A stretch of DNA of 64,000 bases from Streptomyces sp. NBC_01197 (GTDB lineage: Bacteria; Actinomycetota; Actinomycetes; Streptomycetales; Streptomycetaceae): NCBI RefSeq assembly GCF_036010505.1, contig NZ_CP108569.1, positions 3,359,001 through 3,423,000 of the forward strand, read 5' to 3'. The first letter of the stretch is position 1, and every line of letters starts with the position of its first letter. The position numbers and the translations under genes are program-made. Positions 27,880-36,991 of this stretch are shown here, one piece after another. The notes beneath the pieces were generated by a model that saw only the letters and a program-made list of their open reading frames with translations, was not told the origin of the DNA and ran no database searches.

Positions 27880-28093
27880 CGGGTTTCTGTGTGTGATGGG
27901 CCACTGGTTCTCCTCCCAATCCATGCGGCCCACAGACACGCGTAATCCCCGCATCCGGGGAAGTGGGCGCCGCGGTCAGGCTCCTCGGGCGTCTCGTCCG
28001 TCCCGGCGAGCCGGGCGGTCACGGCCAGTTGATCCCGCGACGAGGCGTCAGCCTTTCAACGCCACCGGATGCAAGACCCGGGGGCGCTGCATG

Positions 28094-28124
28094 TTGTCGT
28101 GGTTGGCTGTGGGCTGCATAGGAT
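28094..28124 (+). promoter_or_regulatory. Possible promoter of acs
   Basis: TTGTCG (28094-28099) and TAGGAT (28119-28124) are spaced by 19 bases, about 80 bases before the acs start. The rest of the gap 27880-28202 shows no gene. Confidence 0.35.
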
Positions 28125-28202
28125 CGATGGGGGTTGACCCGTTCCGGGGGGCGCCGGGACAATCGAATCTGCGAATTGGTCTACACCACGGATGGGTGTC
28201 TC

Positions 28203-30167
28203 ATGGCGGATAACGAACGCTCCTCGCTCTCCAACCTGCTCAAGGAGGAGCGACGCTTCGCGCCGCCCACCGAGCTGGCCGCGAACGCCAACGTCACAGC
28301 GGCGGCGTACGAACAGGCGGCAGCGGACCGGCTGGGATTCTGGGCCGAGCAGGCCCGGCGGCTGACCTGGGCCACCGAGCCCACCGAGACCCTCGACTGG
28401 TCGAATCCGCCGTTCGCGAAGTGGTTCGCCGACGGTGAACTCAACGTCGCGTACAACTGCGTGGACCGGCACGTCGAGGCCGGCAACGGCGACCGCGTCG
28501 CCATCCACTTCGAAGGTGAGCCCGGCGACAGCCGGTCGATCACCTACGCGCAGCTCAAGGACGAGGTGTCGCAGGCCGCGAACGCCCTCGCCGAGCTGGG
28601 TGTCGTGAAGGGCGACCGGGTCGCCGTCTACCTGCCGATGGTCGCCGAAGCGGTGGTGGCGATGCTCGCCTGCGCCCGGGTCGGTGCCGCGCACTCGGTG
28701 GTGTTCGGCGGCTTCTCCGCGGACGCCGTCGCCTCCCGTATCCAGGACGCCGACGCCAAGCTCGTCATCACCGCAGACGGCGGTTACCGGCGCGGCAAGC
28801 CGTCCGCGCTCAAGCCCGCGATCGACGAGGCCGTGGCGAAGTGCCCGCAGGTCGAGCACGTGCTCGTCGTGCGGCGTACGGGCCAGGACACTGCGTGGAC
28901 CGAGGGCCGGGACCTCTGGTGGGACGAGTTCGTGGGGCGCCAGTCCACCGAGCACACCCCCGAGCCGTTCGACGCCGAGCACCCGCTGTTCATCCTCTAC
29001 ACCTCGGGCACGACGGGTAAGCCGAAGGGCATCCTGCACACGTCCGGCGGCTATCTCACCCAGGCGGCGTACACCCACCACGCGGTCTTCGACCTGAAGC
29101 CGGAGACGGACGTCTACTGGTGCACGGCCGACATCGGCTGGGTGACCGGCCACTCGTACATCGTGTACGGGCCGCTGGCCAACGGCGCGACCCAGGTGAT
29201 CTACGAGGGCACCCCGGACACCCCGCACCAGGGCCGGTTCTGGGAGATCGTCCAGAAGTACGGCGTCTCGATCCTCTACACGGCGCCGACCGCGATCCGT
29301 ACGTTCATGAAGTGGGGGGACGACATCCCCGCCAAGTTCGACCTGTCGTCGCTGCGGGTCCTCGGGTCGGTCGGTGAGCCGATCAACCCCGAGGCCTGGA
29401 TGTGGTACCGGAAGAACATCGGCGCCGACAAGTGCCCGATCGTGGACACCTGGTGGCAGACCGAGACCGGCGCGATGATGATCTCGCCACTGCCCGGAGT
29501 GACGGCGACCAAGCCGGGGTCCGCGCAGCGCGCGCTGCCGGGCATCTCCGCGACGGTCGTCGACGACGAGGCGCGCGAGGTGCCGGACGGAGGCGGCGGC
29601 TATCTGGTCATCACCGAGCCGTGGCCCTCGATGCTCCGCACCGTCTGGGGCGACGACCAGCGCTTCATCGACACGTACTGGTCACGTTTTGAGGGCAAGT
29701 ACTTCGCGGGTGACGGTGCGAAGAAGGACACGGACGGCGATCTCTGGCTGCTCGGCCGGGTCGACGACGTGATGCTGGTGTCCGGGCACAACATCTCGAC
29801 CACCGAGGTCGAGTCGGCCCTCGTCTCGCACCCGGCCGTCGCCGAGGCGGCGGTCGTGGGCGCTGCCGACGAGACGACGGGTCAGTCGATCGTCGCCTTC
29901 GTGATCCTGCGGGGCACGGTGGAGGAGTCGGCGGACCTCTCGACGGAGCTGCGCAACCACGTGGGCGCGGTGCTCGGGCCGATCGCCAAGCCGAAGCGGG
30001 TCCTGCCGGTGGCCGAGCTGCCCAAGACCCGGTCCGGGAAGATCATGCGGCGTCTGCTGCGTGACATCGCGGAGGACCGCGAGCTGGGTGACGTCTCCAC
30101 GCTCACCGACGCCTCGGTGATGGGTCTGATCCAGACGAAGCTGCCGAGCGCCTCCAGCGAGGACTGA
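28203..30167 (+). CDS. acs: Acetyl-CoA synthetase (AMP-forming)
   Basis: 654 residues from ATG at 28203, the usual length. It activates acetate through acetyl-AMP to acetyl-CoA. The ATP-binding signature YTSGTTGKPKG is near residue 270; WWQTETG and the hinge-region LLGRVDDVMLVSGHNISTTEVE follow; the C-terminal motif PKTRSGKIMRR carries Lys613, the residue that protein acetyltransferases of this family modify to switch the enzyme off. The frame runs 23 codons further upstream, but the homologous N-terminus begins at MADNERSS. It stands alone, with a terminator at 30258-30294. Confidence 0.96.
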   Translation: MADNERSSLSNLLKEERRFAPPTELAANANVTAAAYEQAAADRLGFWAEQARRLTWATEPTETLDWSNPPFAKWFADGELNVAYNCVDRHVEAGNGDRVAIHFEGEPGDSRSITYAQLKDEVSQAANALAELGVVKGDRVAVYLPMVAEAVVAMLACARVGAAHSVVFGGFSADAVASRIQDADAKLVITADGGYRRGKPSALKPAIDEAVAKCPQVEHVLVVRRTGQDTAWTEGRDLWWDEFVGRQSTEHTPEPFDAEHPLFILYTSGTTGKPKGILHTSGGYLTQAAYTHHAVFDLKPETDVYWCTADIGWVTGHSYIVYGPLANGATQVIYEGTPDTPHQGRFWEIVQKYGVSILYTAPTAIRTFMKWGDDIPAKFDLSSLRVLGSVGEPINPEAWMWYRKNIGADKCPIVDTWWQTETGAMMISPLPGVTATKPGSAQRALPGISATVVDDEAREVPDGGGGYLVITEPWPSMLRTVWGDDQRFIDTYWSRFEGKYFAGDGAKKDTDGDLWLLGRVDDVMLVSGHNISTTEVESALVSHPAVAEAAVVGAADETTGQSIVAFVILRGTVEESADLSTELRNHVGAVLGPIAKPKRVLPVAELPKTRSGKIMRRLLRDIAEDRELGDVSTLTDASVMGLIQTKLPSASSED

Positions 30168-30257
30168 CTGGGCCCGGGTTCGGAGTTCAACTCAACGGAT
30201 ACGGCCCGGGAGCAGGACAGCAGCACAGCAGCAGGACCCGCGTGGTGCGGGGCGGCG

Positions 30258-30294
30258 GAACGCCGGACGGGCTTGATATGCCTGTCCGGCGTTC
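30258..30294 (+). terminator. Terminator after acs
   Basis: Perfect 11-bp outer stem (GAACGCCGGAC with GTCCGGCGTTC) continuing through an inner GGC/GCC pair, loop TTGATAT, then TTCTGTCC-like sequence. The remainder of the gap 30168-30491 has no gene; the nhaA promoter must lie in 30295-30480. Confidence 0.7.
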
Positions 30295-30491
30295 TGTCCG
30301 TAAGGTGGCGGAGAGACGATCACCGGTGCGCCCTGCCAACCCGCTGAGCCGCGCCGCAGCTGGAAACAGGCCCGCCTCCGGGCCCGCCCCGCCTCGGATA
30401 ACGTAGAGGCATACGAAGTAGGTAAACGGGTGCGCCGGGAAGTCTGGTCGGCATGTGTTCTGTGCTGTCCATCTGACCGGAGGTCCCCCGC

Positions 30492-31958
30492 GTGGCCGCG
30501 CCCACCCCTAAGCCCCAGCCCCAGCCCGAGTCGCAGCCTCAGCACGAGTCGCAGGAGCCCGCCGAGTCGCAGCGCTCGTGGCCCACGTCGTTCCTGGGGC
30601 GGCTTCCGCTCCCCGAACGGACCTATCTCACTGACGCGCTGCGCGCCGAGACGGTCGGGGGCCTGCTCCTCCTCGTCGCCGCCATTGCCGCACTCGTCTG
30701 GGCGAACACCCCGATGAGCAGCAGTTACGACACTGTGAGCCACTTCCATCTGGGGCCCGGCGCCGTCGGTCTGCATCTCTCGGTCCAGCACTGGGCGGCC
30801 GACGGGCTGATCGCGGTTTTCTTCTTCGTCGCCGGGATCGAGCTGAAACGCGAGATGGTCGCGGGCGAGCTGCGCGATCCGAAGGCCGCCGCCCTGCCGG
30901 TCATCGCGGCGGTGTGCGGGATGGCGGTACCGGCCCTGGTGTACACGCTGGTCAACGTCGTCGGCGGCGGTTCGCTGGGCGGCTGGGCGGTACCGACCGC
31001 CACCGACATCGCCTTCGCGCTCGCCGTCCTCGCGGTCATCGGGACCTCGCTCCCCTCCGCTCTGCGCGCCTTCCTGCTCACACTGGCCGTCGTCGACGAC
31101 CTCTTCGCGATCCTGATCATCGCGGTGTTCTTCACCAGCGACATCAACCTCGCGGCGCTCGGCGGCGCGGTGGCCGGCCTGGCCGTCTTCTGGCTGCTGC
31201 TGCGCTTCGACGTACACGGCTGGTACATCTACGTCCCGCTCGGTCTGGTCATCTGGGGGCTGATGTACAACAGCGGCGTACACGCCACCATCGCCGGTGT
31301 CGCCATGGGTCTGATGCTCCGTTGCACCCGCCGCGAGGGTGAGCGGCACTCTCCTGGAGAGCACATCGAGCACTTGGTGCGGCCGTTCTCGGCGGGCCTC
31401 GCCGTACCGCTGTTCGCGCTGTTCTCCGCCGGGGTCTCGGTGTCCGGCGGGGCGATCGCCGACGTGTTCAGCAGGCCGGAGACGCTGGGGGTTGTCCTGG
31501 GTCTGGTGGTCGGCAAGGCGATCGGCATCTTCGGCGGTACGCGGCTGACCGCCCGCTTCACCAAGGCCGAGCTGAACAAGGACCTGGCCTGGGCCGATGT
31601 GTTCGCGGTGGCCTGCCTCGCCGGGATCGGCTTCACCGTCTCGCTCCTCATCGGGGAGCTGGCATTCGGCGGGGACCCGACGACGACCGCCGAGATCAAG
31701 GCATCGGTGCTGCTGGGCTCGGTGATCGCCGCCGCGCTCTCGTCCGTACTGCTCAGACTGCGCGACCGCCGGTACCGGGCCCTGTGCGAGGAGGAGGAGC
31801 GCGACGAGGACCACGACGGGATCCCCGACATCTACGAGGAGGACGAACCCGCGCATCATCTGCGCATGGCTGAGATTCTTGAGGGGAAGGCGGCCGAGCA
31901 CCGCCGTCTCGCCGAACGGGCGGGGGCAGCAAGCAAGGACGAGGACGGTCCGGCATGA
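30492..31958 (+). CDS. nhaA: Na+/H+ antiporter NhaA
   Basis: 488 residues from GTG at 30492, preceded by CGGAGGTC. It exchanges sodium for protons. Family features: FFFVAGIELKREMVAGEL, PTATDIAFALAVLAVIG and the ion-binding aspartate pair in LAVVDDLFAILIIAVFFT, with about 11 membrane segments. The first 45 residues are Pro/Gln/Glu-rich and the last 70 residues a charged cytoplasmic tail (EEEERDEDHDGIPDIYEEDE), both longer than in the E. coli protein. The next genes, a holin-like protein and a hydrolase, are 186 bases on. Confidence 0.95.
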   Translation: MAAPTPKPQPQPESQPQHESQEPAESQRSWPTSFLGRLPLPERTYLTDALRAETVGGLLLLVAAIAALVWANTPMSSSYDTVSHFHLGPGAVGLHLSVQHWAADGLIAVFFFVAGIELKREMVAGELRDPKAAALPVIAAVCGMAVPALVYTLVNVVGGGSLGGWAVPTATDIAFALAVLAVIGTSLPSALRAFLLTLAVVDDLFAILIIAVFFTSDINLAALGGAVAGLAVFWLLLRFDVHGWYIYVPLGLVIWGLMYNSGVHATIAGVAMGLMLRCTRREGERHSPGEHIEHLVRPFSAGLAVPLFALFSAGVSVSGGAIADVFSRPETLGVVLGLVVGKAIGIFGGTRLTARFTKAELNKDLAWADVFAVACLAGIGFTVSLLIGELAFGGDPTTTAEIKASVLLGSVIAAALSSVLLRLRDRRYRALCEEEERDEDHDGIPDIYEEDEPAHHLRMAEILEGKAAEHRRLAERAGAASKDEDGPA

Positions 31959-32144
31959 TCTGAAGTCAGATCGTTCCGGACAGACCGTTCGTGACGACGC
32001 CCACCGCGACGCCCACGAGGGATGTCCACGAGAGATGTCCACGACGGATGCCCACGACGTTGACATGACGATGACCATGACGATGCCCGCGCGGATGACC
32101 GCTCGTACAGGCGAACGCTCGCGCAAGAGAAGAGGGATTCAGCG

Positions 32145-32663
32145 ATGAGCCACCCCAGCAGCCCGGCCGGCACCGCCGACCGCAGTCTCGGTCAGCTGGT
32201 CGCCTCGGCGACCGCCGAGATGTCCGCACTGGTGCACGACGAAATCGCCCTGGCCAAGGCCGAGCTCCGCCAGGACGTCAAGCGGGGCGCCGTCGGCAGC
32301 GCCGCGTTCTCGGCGGCCGGGATCGTGCTCCTCTTCTCCCTGCCGATGCTGAGCTTCGCTCTCGCCTACGGCATCCGGACCTGGAGCCACTGGAACCTGG
32401 CAATCTGCTTCGTGTTGTCCTTCGCTGCGAATGTGCTGGTGGCCGGGGCCCTCGCGCTGATCGGGATGGTCTTCTTCAAGAAGGCCAAGAAGGGCAAGGG
32501 CCCGCAGAAGGTCGTCGCGTCCGCCAAGGAGACGGCGGCTGTCATCCAGGGCGTCAGGCCGCACCCCCGCCCGTCCCTCGGCAAGGCGGCCGTGCTGGTG
32601 CCCGCGGATGCCGCCGTCACGGTCAACGGCGAGCCGCCGGCTGTGGGACGCTCGTCGGCATGA
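32145..32663 (+). CDS. Phage holin family-like membrane protein (PF07332 type)
   Basis: 172 residues from ATG at 32145. The N-terminal amphipathic part LGQLVASATAEMSALVHDEIALAKAEL and two adjacent hydrophobic helices (about residues 48-75 and 85-108) fit the actinobacterial holin superfamily III / PF07332 group, found widely on chromosomes without a phage. The function in bacteria is unknown; no prophage genes are nearby. The C-terminus is basic and disordered. It overlaps the next gene by four bases (ATGA). Confidence 0.8.
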   Translation: MSHPSSPAGTADRSLGQLVASATAEMSALVHDEIALAKAELRQDVKRGAVGSAAFSAAGIVLLFSLPMLSFALAYGIRTWSHWNLAICFVLSFAANVLVAGALALIGMVFFKKAKKGKGPQKVVASAKETAAVIQGVRPHPRPSLGKAAVLVPADAAVTVNGEPPAVGRSSA

Positions 32664-33586
32664 CCGCTTCTGCCGAAATGGGCTCCGCTGTACGGATCGA
32701 CGGGCCCTGGACCCACCGCGACGTCGCCGCCAACGGCGCGCGTTTCCACATCGCGGAGGCCGGTGACGGACCACTGGTGCTGCTGTTGCACGGCTTTCCG
32801 CAGTTCTGGTGGACCTGGCGTCATCAGCTGACCGCGCTCGCCGACGCCGGGTTCCGGGCTGTCGCGATGGATCTGCGTGGCGTGGGTGGCAGCGACCGGA
32901 CGCCCAGGGGGTACGACCCCGCCAACCTGGCCCTCGACGTCACCGGAGTGATCCGCTCCCTCGGGGAGCCCGACGCCGCGCTCGTCGGACACGATCTGGG
33001 CGGATATCTGGCGTGGACGGCGGCCGTGATGCGGCCCAAGCTGGTGCGCAGGCTCGCCGTGTCCTCGATGCCGCACCCGCGCCGCTGGCGCTCGGCGATG
33101 CTCTCCGACTTCTCGCAGTCCCGTGCCGGTTCGTACGTCTGGGGCTTCCAGCGGCCGTGGCTGCCGGAGCGGCAGCTCGTCGCCGACGACGCGGCGCTGG
33201 TCGGTGAGCTGGTACGCGACTGGTCCGGGCCCGTCCGGCCGGATGACGACGCCGTGGAGATGTACCGGCGTGCGATGTCGATCCCGTCCACGGCTCACTG
33301 CTCCGTCGAGCCGTACCGCTGGATGGTGCGGTCACTGGCGCGGCCCGACGGCATTCAGTTCAATCGTCGGATGAAGCGTCCGGTGCGGGTGCCGACGCTG
33401 CATCTGCACGGGTCACTCGACCCGGTGATGCGTACCCGCAGCGCGGCGGGGTCGGGGCAGTACGTCGAAGCCCCGTACCGCTGGCGGCTGTTCGACGGGC
33501 TGGGGCACTTCCCCCAGGAGGAGGACCCGGAGGCGTTCTCGGCGGAGCTCATCAACTGGCTGAAGGACCCCGAGCCCGACCGCTGA
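32660..33586 (+). CDS. Alpha/beta hydrolase, epoxide-hydrolase-like
   Basis: 308 residues, start ATG 32660 overlapping the previous stop. The oxyanion-hole motif is LLHGFPQFWW; the nucleophile elbow VGHDLGGYLAW carries Asp rather than Ser, as in epoxide hydrolases and dehalogenases; the acid and the base are in HLHGSLDPVM and GLGHFPQEEDP. An epoxide or related substrate is likely; exact chemistry is not readable. Coupled translation with the holin-like gene suggests a shared membrane-related context, without further support. Confidence 0.88.
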   Translation: MTASAEMGSAVRIDGPWTHRDVAANGARFHIAEAGDGPLVLLLHGFPQFWWTWRHQLTALADAGFRAVAMDLRGVGGSDRTPRGYDPANLALDVTGVIRSLGEPDAALVGHDLGGYLAWTAAVMRPKLVRRLAVSSMPHPRRWRSAMLSDFSQSRAGSYVWGFQRPWLPERQLVADDAALVGELVRDWSGPVRPDDDAVEMYRRAMSIPSTAHCSVEPYRWMVRSLARPDGIQFNRRMKRPVRVPTLHLHGSLDPVMRTRSAAGSGQYVEAPYRWRLFDGLGHFPQEEDPEAFSAELINWLKDPEPDR

Positions 33587-33798
33587 CCGCCGGGGCCTCA
33601 ACGGCTGTCAGGGGGCGTGCTGCCAAGAAGGGCGCGTACTGCCAAGAGGCGTTCCGGCGCGGTTCACTGGGCCGGCCGCGCATGTCCCGCGACCGGACGG
33701 GAACGCTTGTCCTACGAACAGCCAAATGCCTGACGCATAGGCCAATTGGCCCCGTGGGACGCGATTACCGACCATGAGGCACGGGCAAACACGGTGGT

Positions 33799-33981
33799 AT
33801 GGGCTGGACGCACGACTACGGTGACGCAGCACGCAACCGCCGCTCGGCCACGGGCCTGAGCACGTACGAGAGGGGCGGATCACACGACCGGGAGGACGAC
33901 GATCCACGTCTCGGTATTCCGCGTATCATCCGCCGCCGGGCCCGCTGGGTATCGGCGCGGTTACGCCACTCCAGGCCGTGA
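33799..33981 (+). CDS. Possible small basic protein with a TTA codon
   Basis: 60 codons, ATG 33799 to TGA 33981. Composition is charged and arginine-rich (GGSHDREDDDPRLGIPRIIRRRARW). About 78 percent of third positions are G or C, lower than neighbours but above chance. It contains one TTA codon, which in Streptomyces needs the bldA tRNA. The ribosome site is weak. The stop codon falls inside a 15-bp direct repeat. No family is recognised; it may be spurious. It is the only coding candidate in the gap 33587-34032. Confidence 0.4.
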   Translation: MGWTHDYGDAARNRRSATGLSTYERGGSHDREDDDPRLGIPRIIRRRARWVSARLRHSRP

Positions 33982-34002
33982 GAAGTCAGGCCGTGAGAAG
34001 TC
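33973..34002. repeat. 15-bp tandem duplication
   Basis: Two exact copies of AGGCCGTGAGAAGTC (33973-33987 and 33988-34002), between the small orf and the GH4 gene. Confidence 0.9.
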
Positions 34003-34032
34003 CCGGAGCAGGCATGGAGAAAGCACTGTCGC

Positions 34033-35490
34033 TCAGCTCTTCGTGAGGTAGCGGAGGCCCGGATGCACCTCCCGGTAGCCGTCGAGCAGCCTTCCCGCCA
34101 CATTCACGGAGTCGACCAGCGGATGCAGGGCGAATGCCCGCACCGCGGCCCGCGCCGATCCGCTCTCCGCCGCCTCCAGTACGGAGCGCTCCACCGCCTT
34201 CACCGCTGACACAAGGGCAGCCTCATGGCCCGTCAGCTGCGAAACCGGCAGCGGGCGCGGTCCGTTGGCGTCGACCCGGCACGGGACTTCGATGACGGCG
34301 GCCTCGTCGAGCACGGCGAGGGTACGACCGTCGGCGGAGGCGTTCCCATGGAGGGCGCTCCCATCGGGGGCGTCGCCATCGGGTGCGCTGCTGTCAAGTG
34401 CAGTGCCGCCGAGTGCGACGCTGCCGCCAACTGCGTTGCCATTGGGGACGTTGAGGATCAGTGTGGCGCTCTCGTCACGCGCGATGGCCCGCATCAGGGC
34501 CAGTGCGACGTTCTCGTACCCGCCCGACTCCAGGTCGTCGGCTTCCCGTTCGCCCGCCCCCGCGGCCTCGCGGTTCTCCGCCATGTACGTCGCCTCGCGC
34601 TCGGCACGCGTGCGGTCCCAGGCCGCGAGCGCGGGCGTCGAGGGGTGCGCCATCTCGTCGTAGAACCGCGCCTGCTGGTCGTGCAGGAAGGCACCGCGTG
34701 TCTGCCCCGCCTGCTGGTAGGCGGCGACCGTCTCGCGGTTGAAGTAGTAGTAGTGCAGATACTCGTTGGGGACCGAGCGGATCGAACGCAGCCACTCCGC
34801 CCCGAAGAGCCTGCCCTCCTCGAAGGAGGTCAGCAGCCGCTCGTCGTCGAACAGCCGGGGCAGCACGTCCTGTTCGTCGACGTACAGACCGCGCAGCCAG
34901 CCCAGGTGGTTCAGCCCCACGTAGTCGAGCCGCGCCGACCCGGGGTCCGCGCCGAGGGCCCGGGCGACCCTGCGGCCGAGACCGACCGGCGAGTCGCAGA
35001 TCCCGACGACCCGGCGGCCGAGGTGGGCAGTCATCGCCTCGGTGACGAGACCCGCCGGGTTGGTGAAGTTGATGACCCAGGCGTCCGGGGCGAGCCGGGC
35101 GACCCTGCGGGCGATGTCGACGGCCACCGGGACCGTACGGAGTCCGTACGCGATACCGCCCGCGCCCACGGTCTCCTGGCCGAGGACGCCCTCAGCCAGC
35201 GCCACCCGCTCGTCGGCCGCGCGGCCCGCGAGCCCGCCGACCCGGATCGCGGAGAAGACGAAGTCGGCGCCGCGGATGGCGTCGTCGAGGTCAGTGGTGG
35301 TACGGACCTCGGGCGCATCCGGTACGTCCGCCGCCTGGTCGGCGAGGACACGTGCCACGGCCGCCAGCCTGGCGGCGTCGAGGTCGTGGAGCGTGAGGTG
35401 GGTGACGCGTCCCGCCGCGTGGTCGCGCAGCAGCGCCCCGTACACCAGTGGCACCCGGAATCCACCGCCGCCGAGAATCGTGAGCCTCAC
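34033..35490 (-). CDS. Family 4 glycoside hydrolase (6-phospho-beta-glucosidase type)
   Basis: 485 residues from GTG at 35490, behind GGGAGGCGC. GH4 enzymes cleave (phospho)glycosides through an NAD- and metal-dependent redox mechanism. The NAD-binding turn ILGGGGFRVP opens the protein; NFTNPAGLVTEAM, GICDSPVG (metal cysteine) and GLNHLGWLRGLY (metal histidine) are conserved. Between ILNVPNGNAVGG and VIEVPCRVD, where homologs have a short loop, is an insertion of about 40 residues of Ala/Ser/Asp/Gly repeats (34320-34440). No PTS or transporter genes are adjacent, so the sugar is unknown. Confidence 0.88.
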   Translation of the reverse strand: MRLTILGGGGFRVPLVYGALLRDHAAGRVTHLTLHDLDAARLAAVARVLADQAADVPDAPEVRTTTDLDDAIRGADFVFSAIRVGGLAGRAADERVALAEGVLGQETVGAGGIAYGLRTVPVAVDIARRVARLAPDAWVINFTNPAGLVTEAMTAHLGRRVVGICDSPVGLGRRVARALGADPGSARLDYVGLNHLGWLRGLYVDEQDVLPRLFDDERLLTSFEEGRLFGAEWLRSIRSVPNEYLHYYYFNRETVAAYQQAGQTRGAFLHDQQARFYDEMAHPSTPALAAWDRTRAEREATYMAENREAAGAGEREADDLESGGYENVALALMRAIARDESATLILNVPNGNAVGGSVALGGTALDSSAPDGDAPDGSALHGNASADGRTLAVLDEAAVIEVPCRVDANGPRPLPVSQLTGHEAALVSAVKAVERSVLEAAESGSARAAVRAFALHPLVDSVNVAGRLLDGYREVHPGLRYLTKS

Positions 35491-35668
35491 CGTGCGCCTC
35501 CCGCCGTCCTCACCGTGTACGCCTTTCCCGCTGTGTACGTCGCTGTGTGCGGCTCTGGGTACGGCCATGGGTACGGCGGCCCTGGGTACGGCGCCGTACC
35601 CAGCCGGCCACATGACCGGCCCGTGTCCTGGTCCGTGTCCAGCCCCGCATCCGGCCCCCCGGCTCTCG

Positions 35669-36874
35669 TCACAACGCGCACCCCTGGGTGTCCACCTGCT
35701 GGCTCGCGGTGCGGCCCTTGGCGATGTCCTGGCGGATCTCGTCGGCCGAGAGCGCGTACCCGGTCTTGCTGTCGTCGAGCGATTTGGCGAAGACCACCCC
35801 GTACACCTTGCCGTTGGGGGTCAGCAGGGGGCCGCCGGAGTTGCCCTGGCGGACGGTCGTGTAGAGGGAGTAGACGTCGCGGGTGACCGTCCCGCGGTGG
35901 TAGATGTCCGGGCCGCTGGCGTTGATGCGGGCGCGGACGCGGGCGGAGCGGACGTCGTACCCGCCGTTCTCGGGGAAGCCGGCGACGATCGCGCTGTCGT
36001 TGCTGTGGGCGCCATGGTGGGTGTCGGTGAACTTCAGCGCGGGCGCGTGCAAGGCAGGCACGTCCAGGACGGCGATGTCGCGCGACCAGTCGTAGAGCAC
36101 GACCTTCGCGTCGTACAGCTTGCCCTCGCCGCCGATCTGCACGGTCGGTTCGCTGACGCCGCCGACGACGTGGGCGTTGGTCATCACCCTGTGGTCACCG
36201 AAGACGAAACCGGAACCCTCCAGGACCTTGCTGCACCCGGTCGCCGTGCCCACGACCTTGACGATGGACTTCCTGACGCTCGTCACGACGGGACTGCTGG
36301 CCAGCGCCGGGTCGGGCGCCTTGACGTTGTTGATCGGTTCATTGGCGAACGGGCTGAAGACCTGGGGGAAGCCGTTCTGCGCGAGGACGGATGTGAAGTC
36401 CGTGAACCAGGTGCCGGCCTGGGACGGCACCACGCGGGAGACCCCGATGAGCACCTTGGAGGTGCGGACCTCCTTGCCGAGGGTGGGCAGCGTCGTACCG
36501 GCCAGTGCGGATCCGATCAGCCAGGCGACCAGCAGCATGGCCACCACGTTCACCAGGGCGCCGCCGGTGGCATCGAGGGCGCGCGCGGGTGACCAGGTGA
36601 TGAAGCGGCGCAGTTTGTTGCCCAGGTGAGTGGTGAGGGCCTGGCCTACCGAGGCGCACACGATCACGATGATGACCGCCACGACTGTGGCCGTCGTGGA
36701 GACTTCGGACTTCTCCGTGAGCTCGTCCCAGATGATGGGCAGTACGTAGACGGCGACGATGCCGCCCCCGAGGAAGCCGATCACCGACAGGATGCCGACG
36801 ACGAAACCCTGGCGGTAGCCGATGACCGCGAACCACACAGCGGCCAGCAGCAGCAGGATGTCCAGCACGTTCAC
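35669..36874 (-). CDS. MarP-type membrane serine protease (CvpA domain plus trypsin-like domain)
   Basis: 401 residues from GTG at 36874, with GAGGCTCC upstream. Four N-terminal membrane helices form a colicin V production/CvpA-like domain (residues about 1-165). A chymotrypsin-fold protease follows, with the triad in TNAHVVGG (His), SRDIAVLDV (Asp) and GNSGGPLL (Ser). The mycobacterial counterpart MarP protects against acid and oxidative stress by acting in the periplasm. The protease domain has a Cys pair (TGCSKVLEG and the C-terminal QGCAL) that could form a disulfide outside the membrane. Confidence 0.88.
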   Translation of the reverse strand: MNVLDILLLLAAVWFAVIGYRQGFVVGILSVIGFLGGGIVAVYVLPIIWDELTEKSEVSTTATVVAVIIVIVCASVGQALTTHLGNKLRRFITWSPARALDATGGALVNVVAMLLVAWLIGSALAGTTLPTLGKEVRTSKVLIGVSRVVPSQAGTWFTDFTSVLAQNGFPQVFSPFANEPINNVKAPDPALASSPVVTSVRKSIVKVVGTATGCSKVLEGSGFVFGDHRVMTNAHVVGGVSEPTVQIGGEGKLYDAKVVLYDWSRDIAVLDVPALHAPALKFTDTHHGAHSNDSAIVAGFPENGGYDVRSARVRARINASGPDIYHRGTVTRDVYSLYTTVRQGNSGGPLLTPNGKVYGVVFAKSLDDSKTGYALSADEIRQDIAKGRTASQQVDTQGCAL

Positions 36875-36991
36875 CGTCGGGAGCCTCGCTTTTCGTCGCC
36901 GGGCACGGTCCGCCGGCCAGTGGTGCGGCCCGTCGGGGAGCCGCATTGGTTCGCGGCGTCGCCCGAGTGGCCCAGTACGTCGGCCACCCTG

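Noticed and set aside
32145..32663. Prophage remnant suggested by a holin-like gene
   Set aside because: This family is common on actinobacterial chromosomes and no other phage gene is near.
33608..33907. A 99-codon minus-strand gene
   Set aside because: Opposite and overlapping the small plus-strand candidate, with Cys/Arg/Pro-rich composition typical of a shadow frame and no ribosome site.
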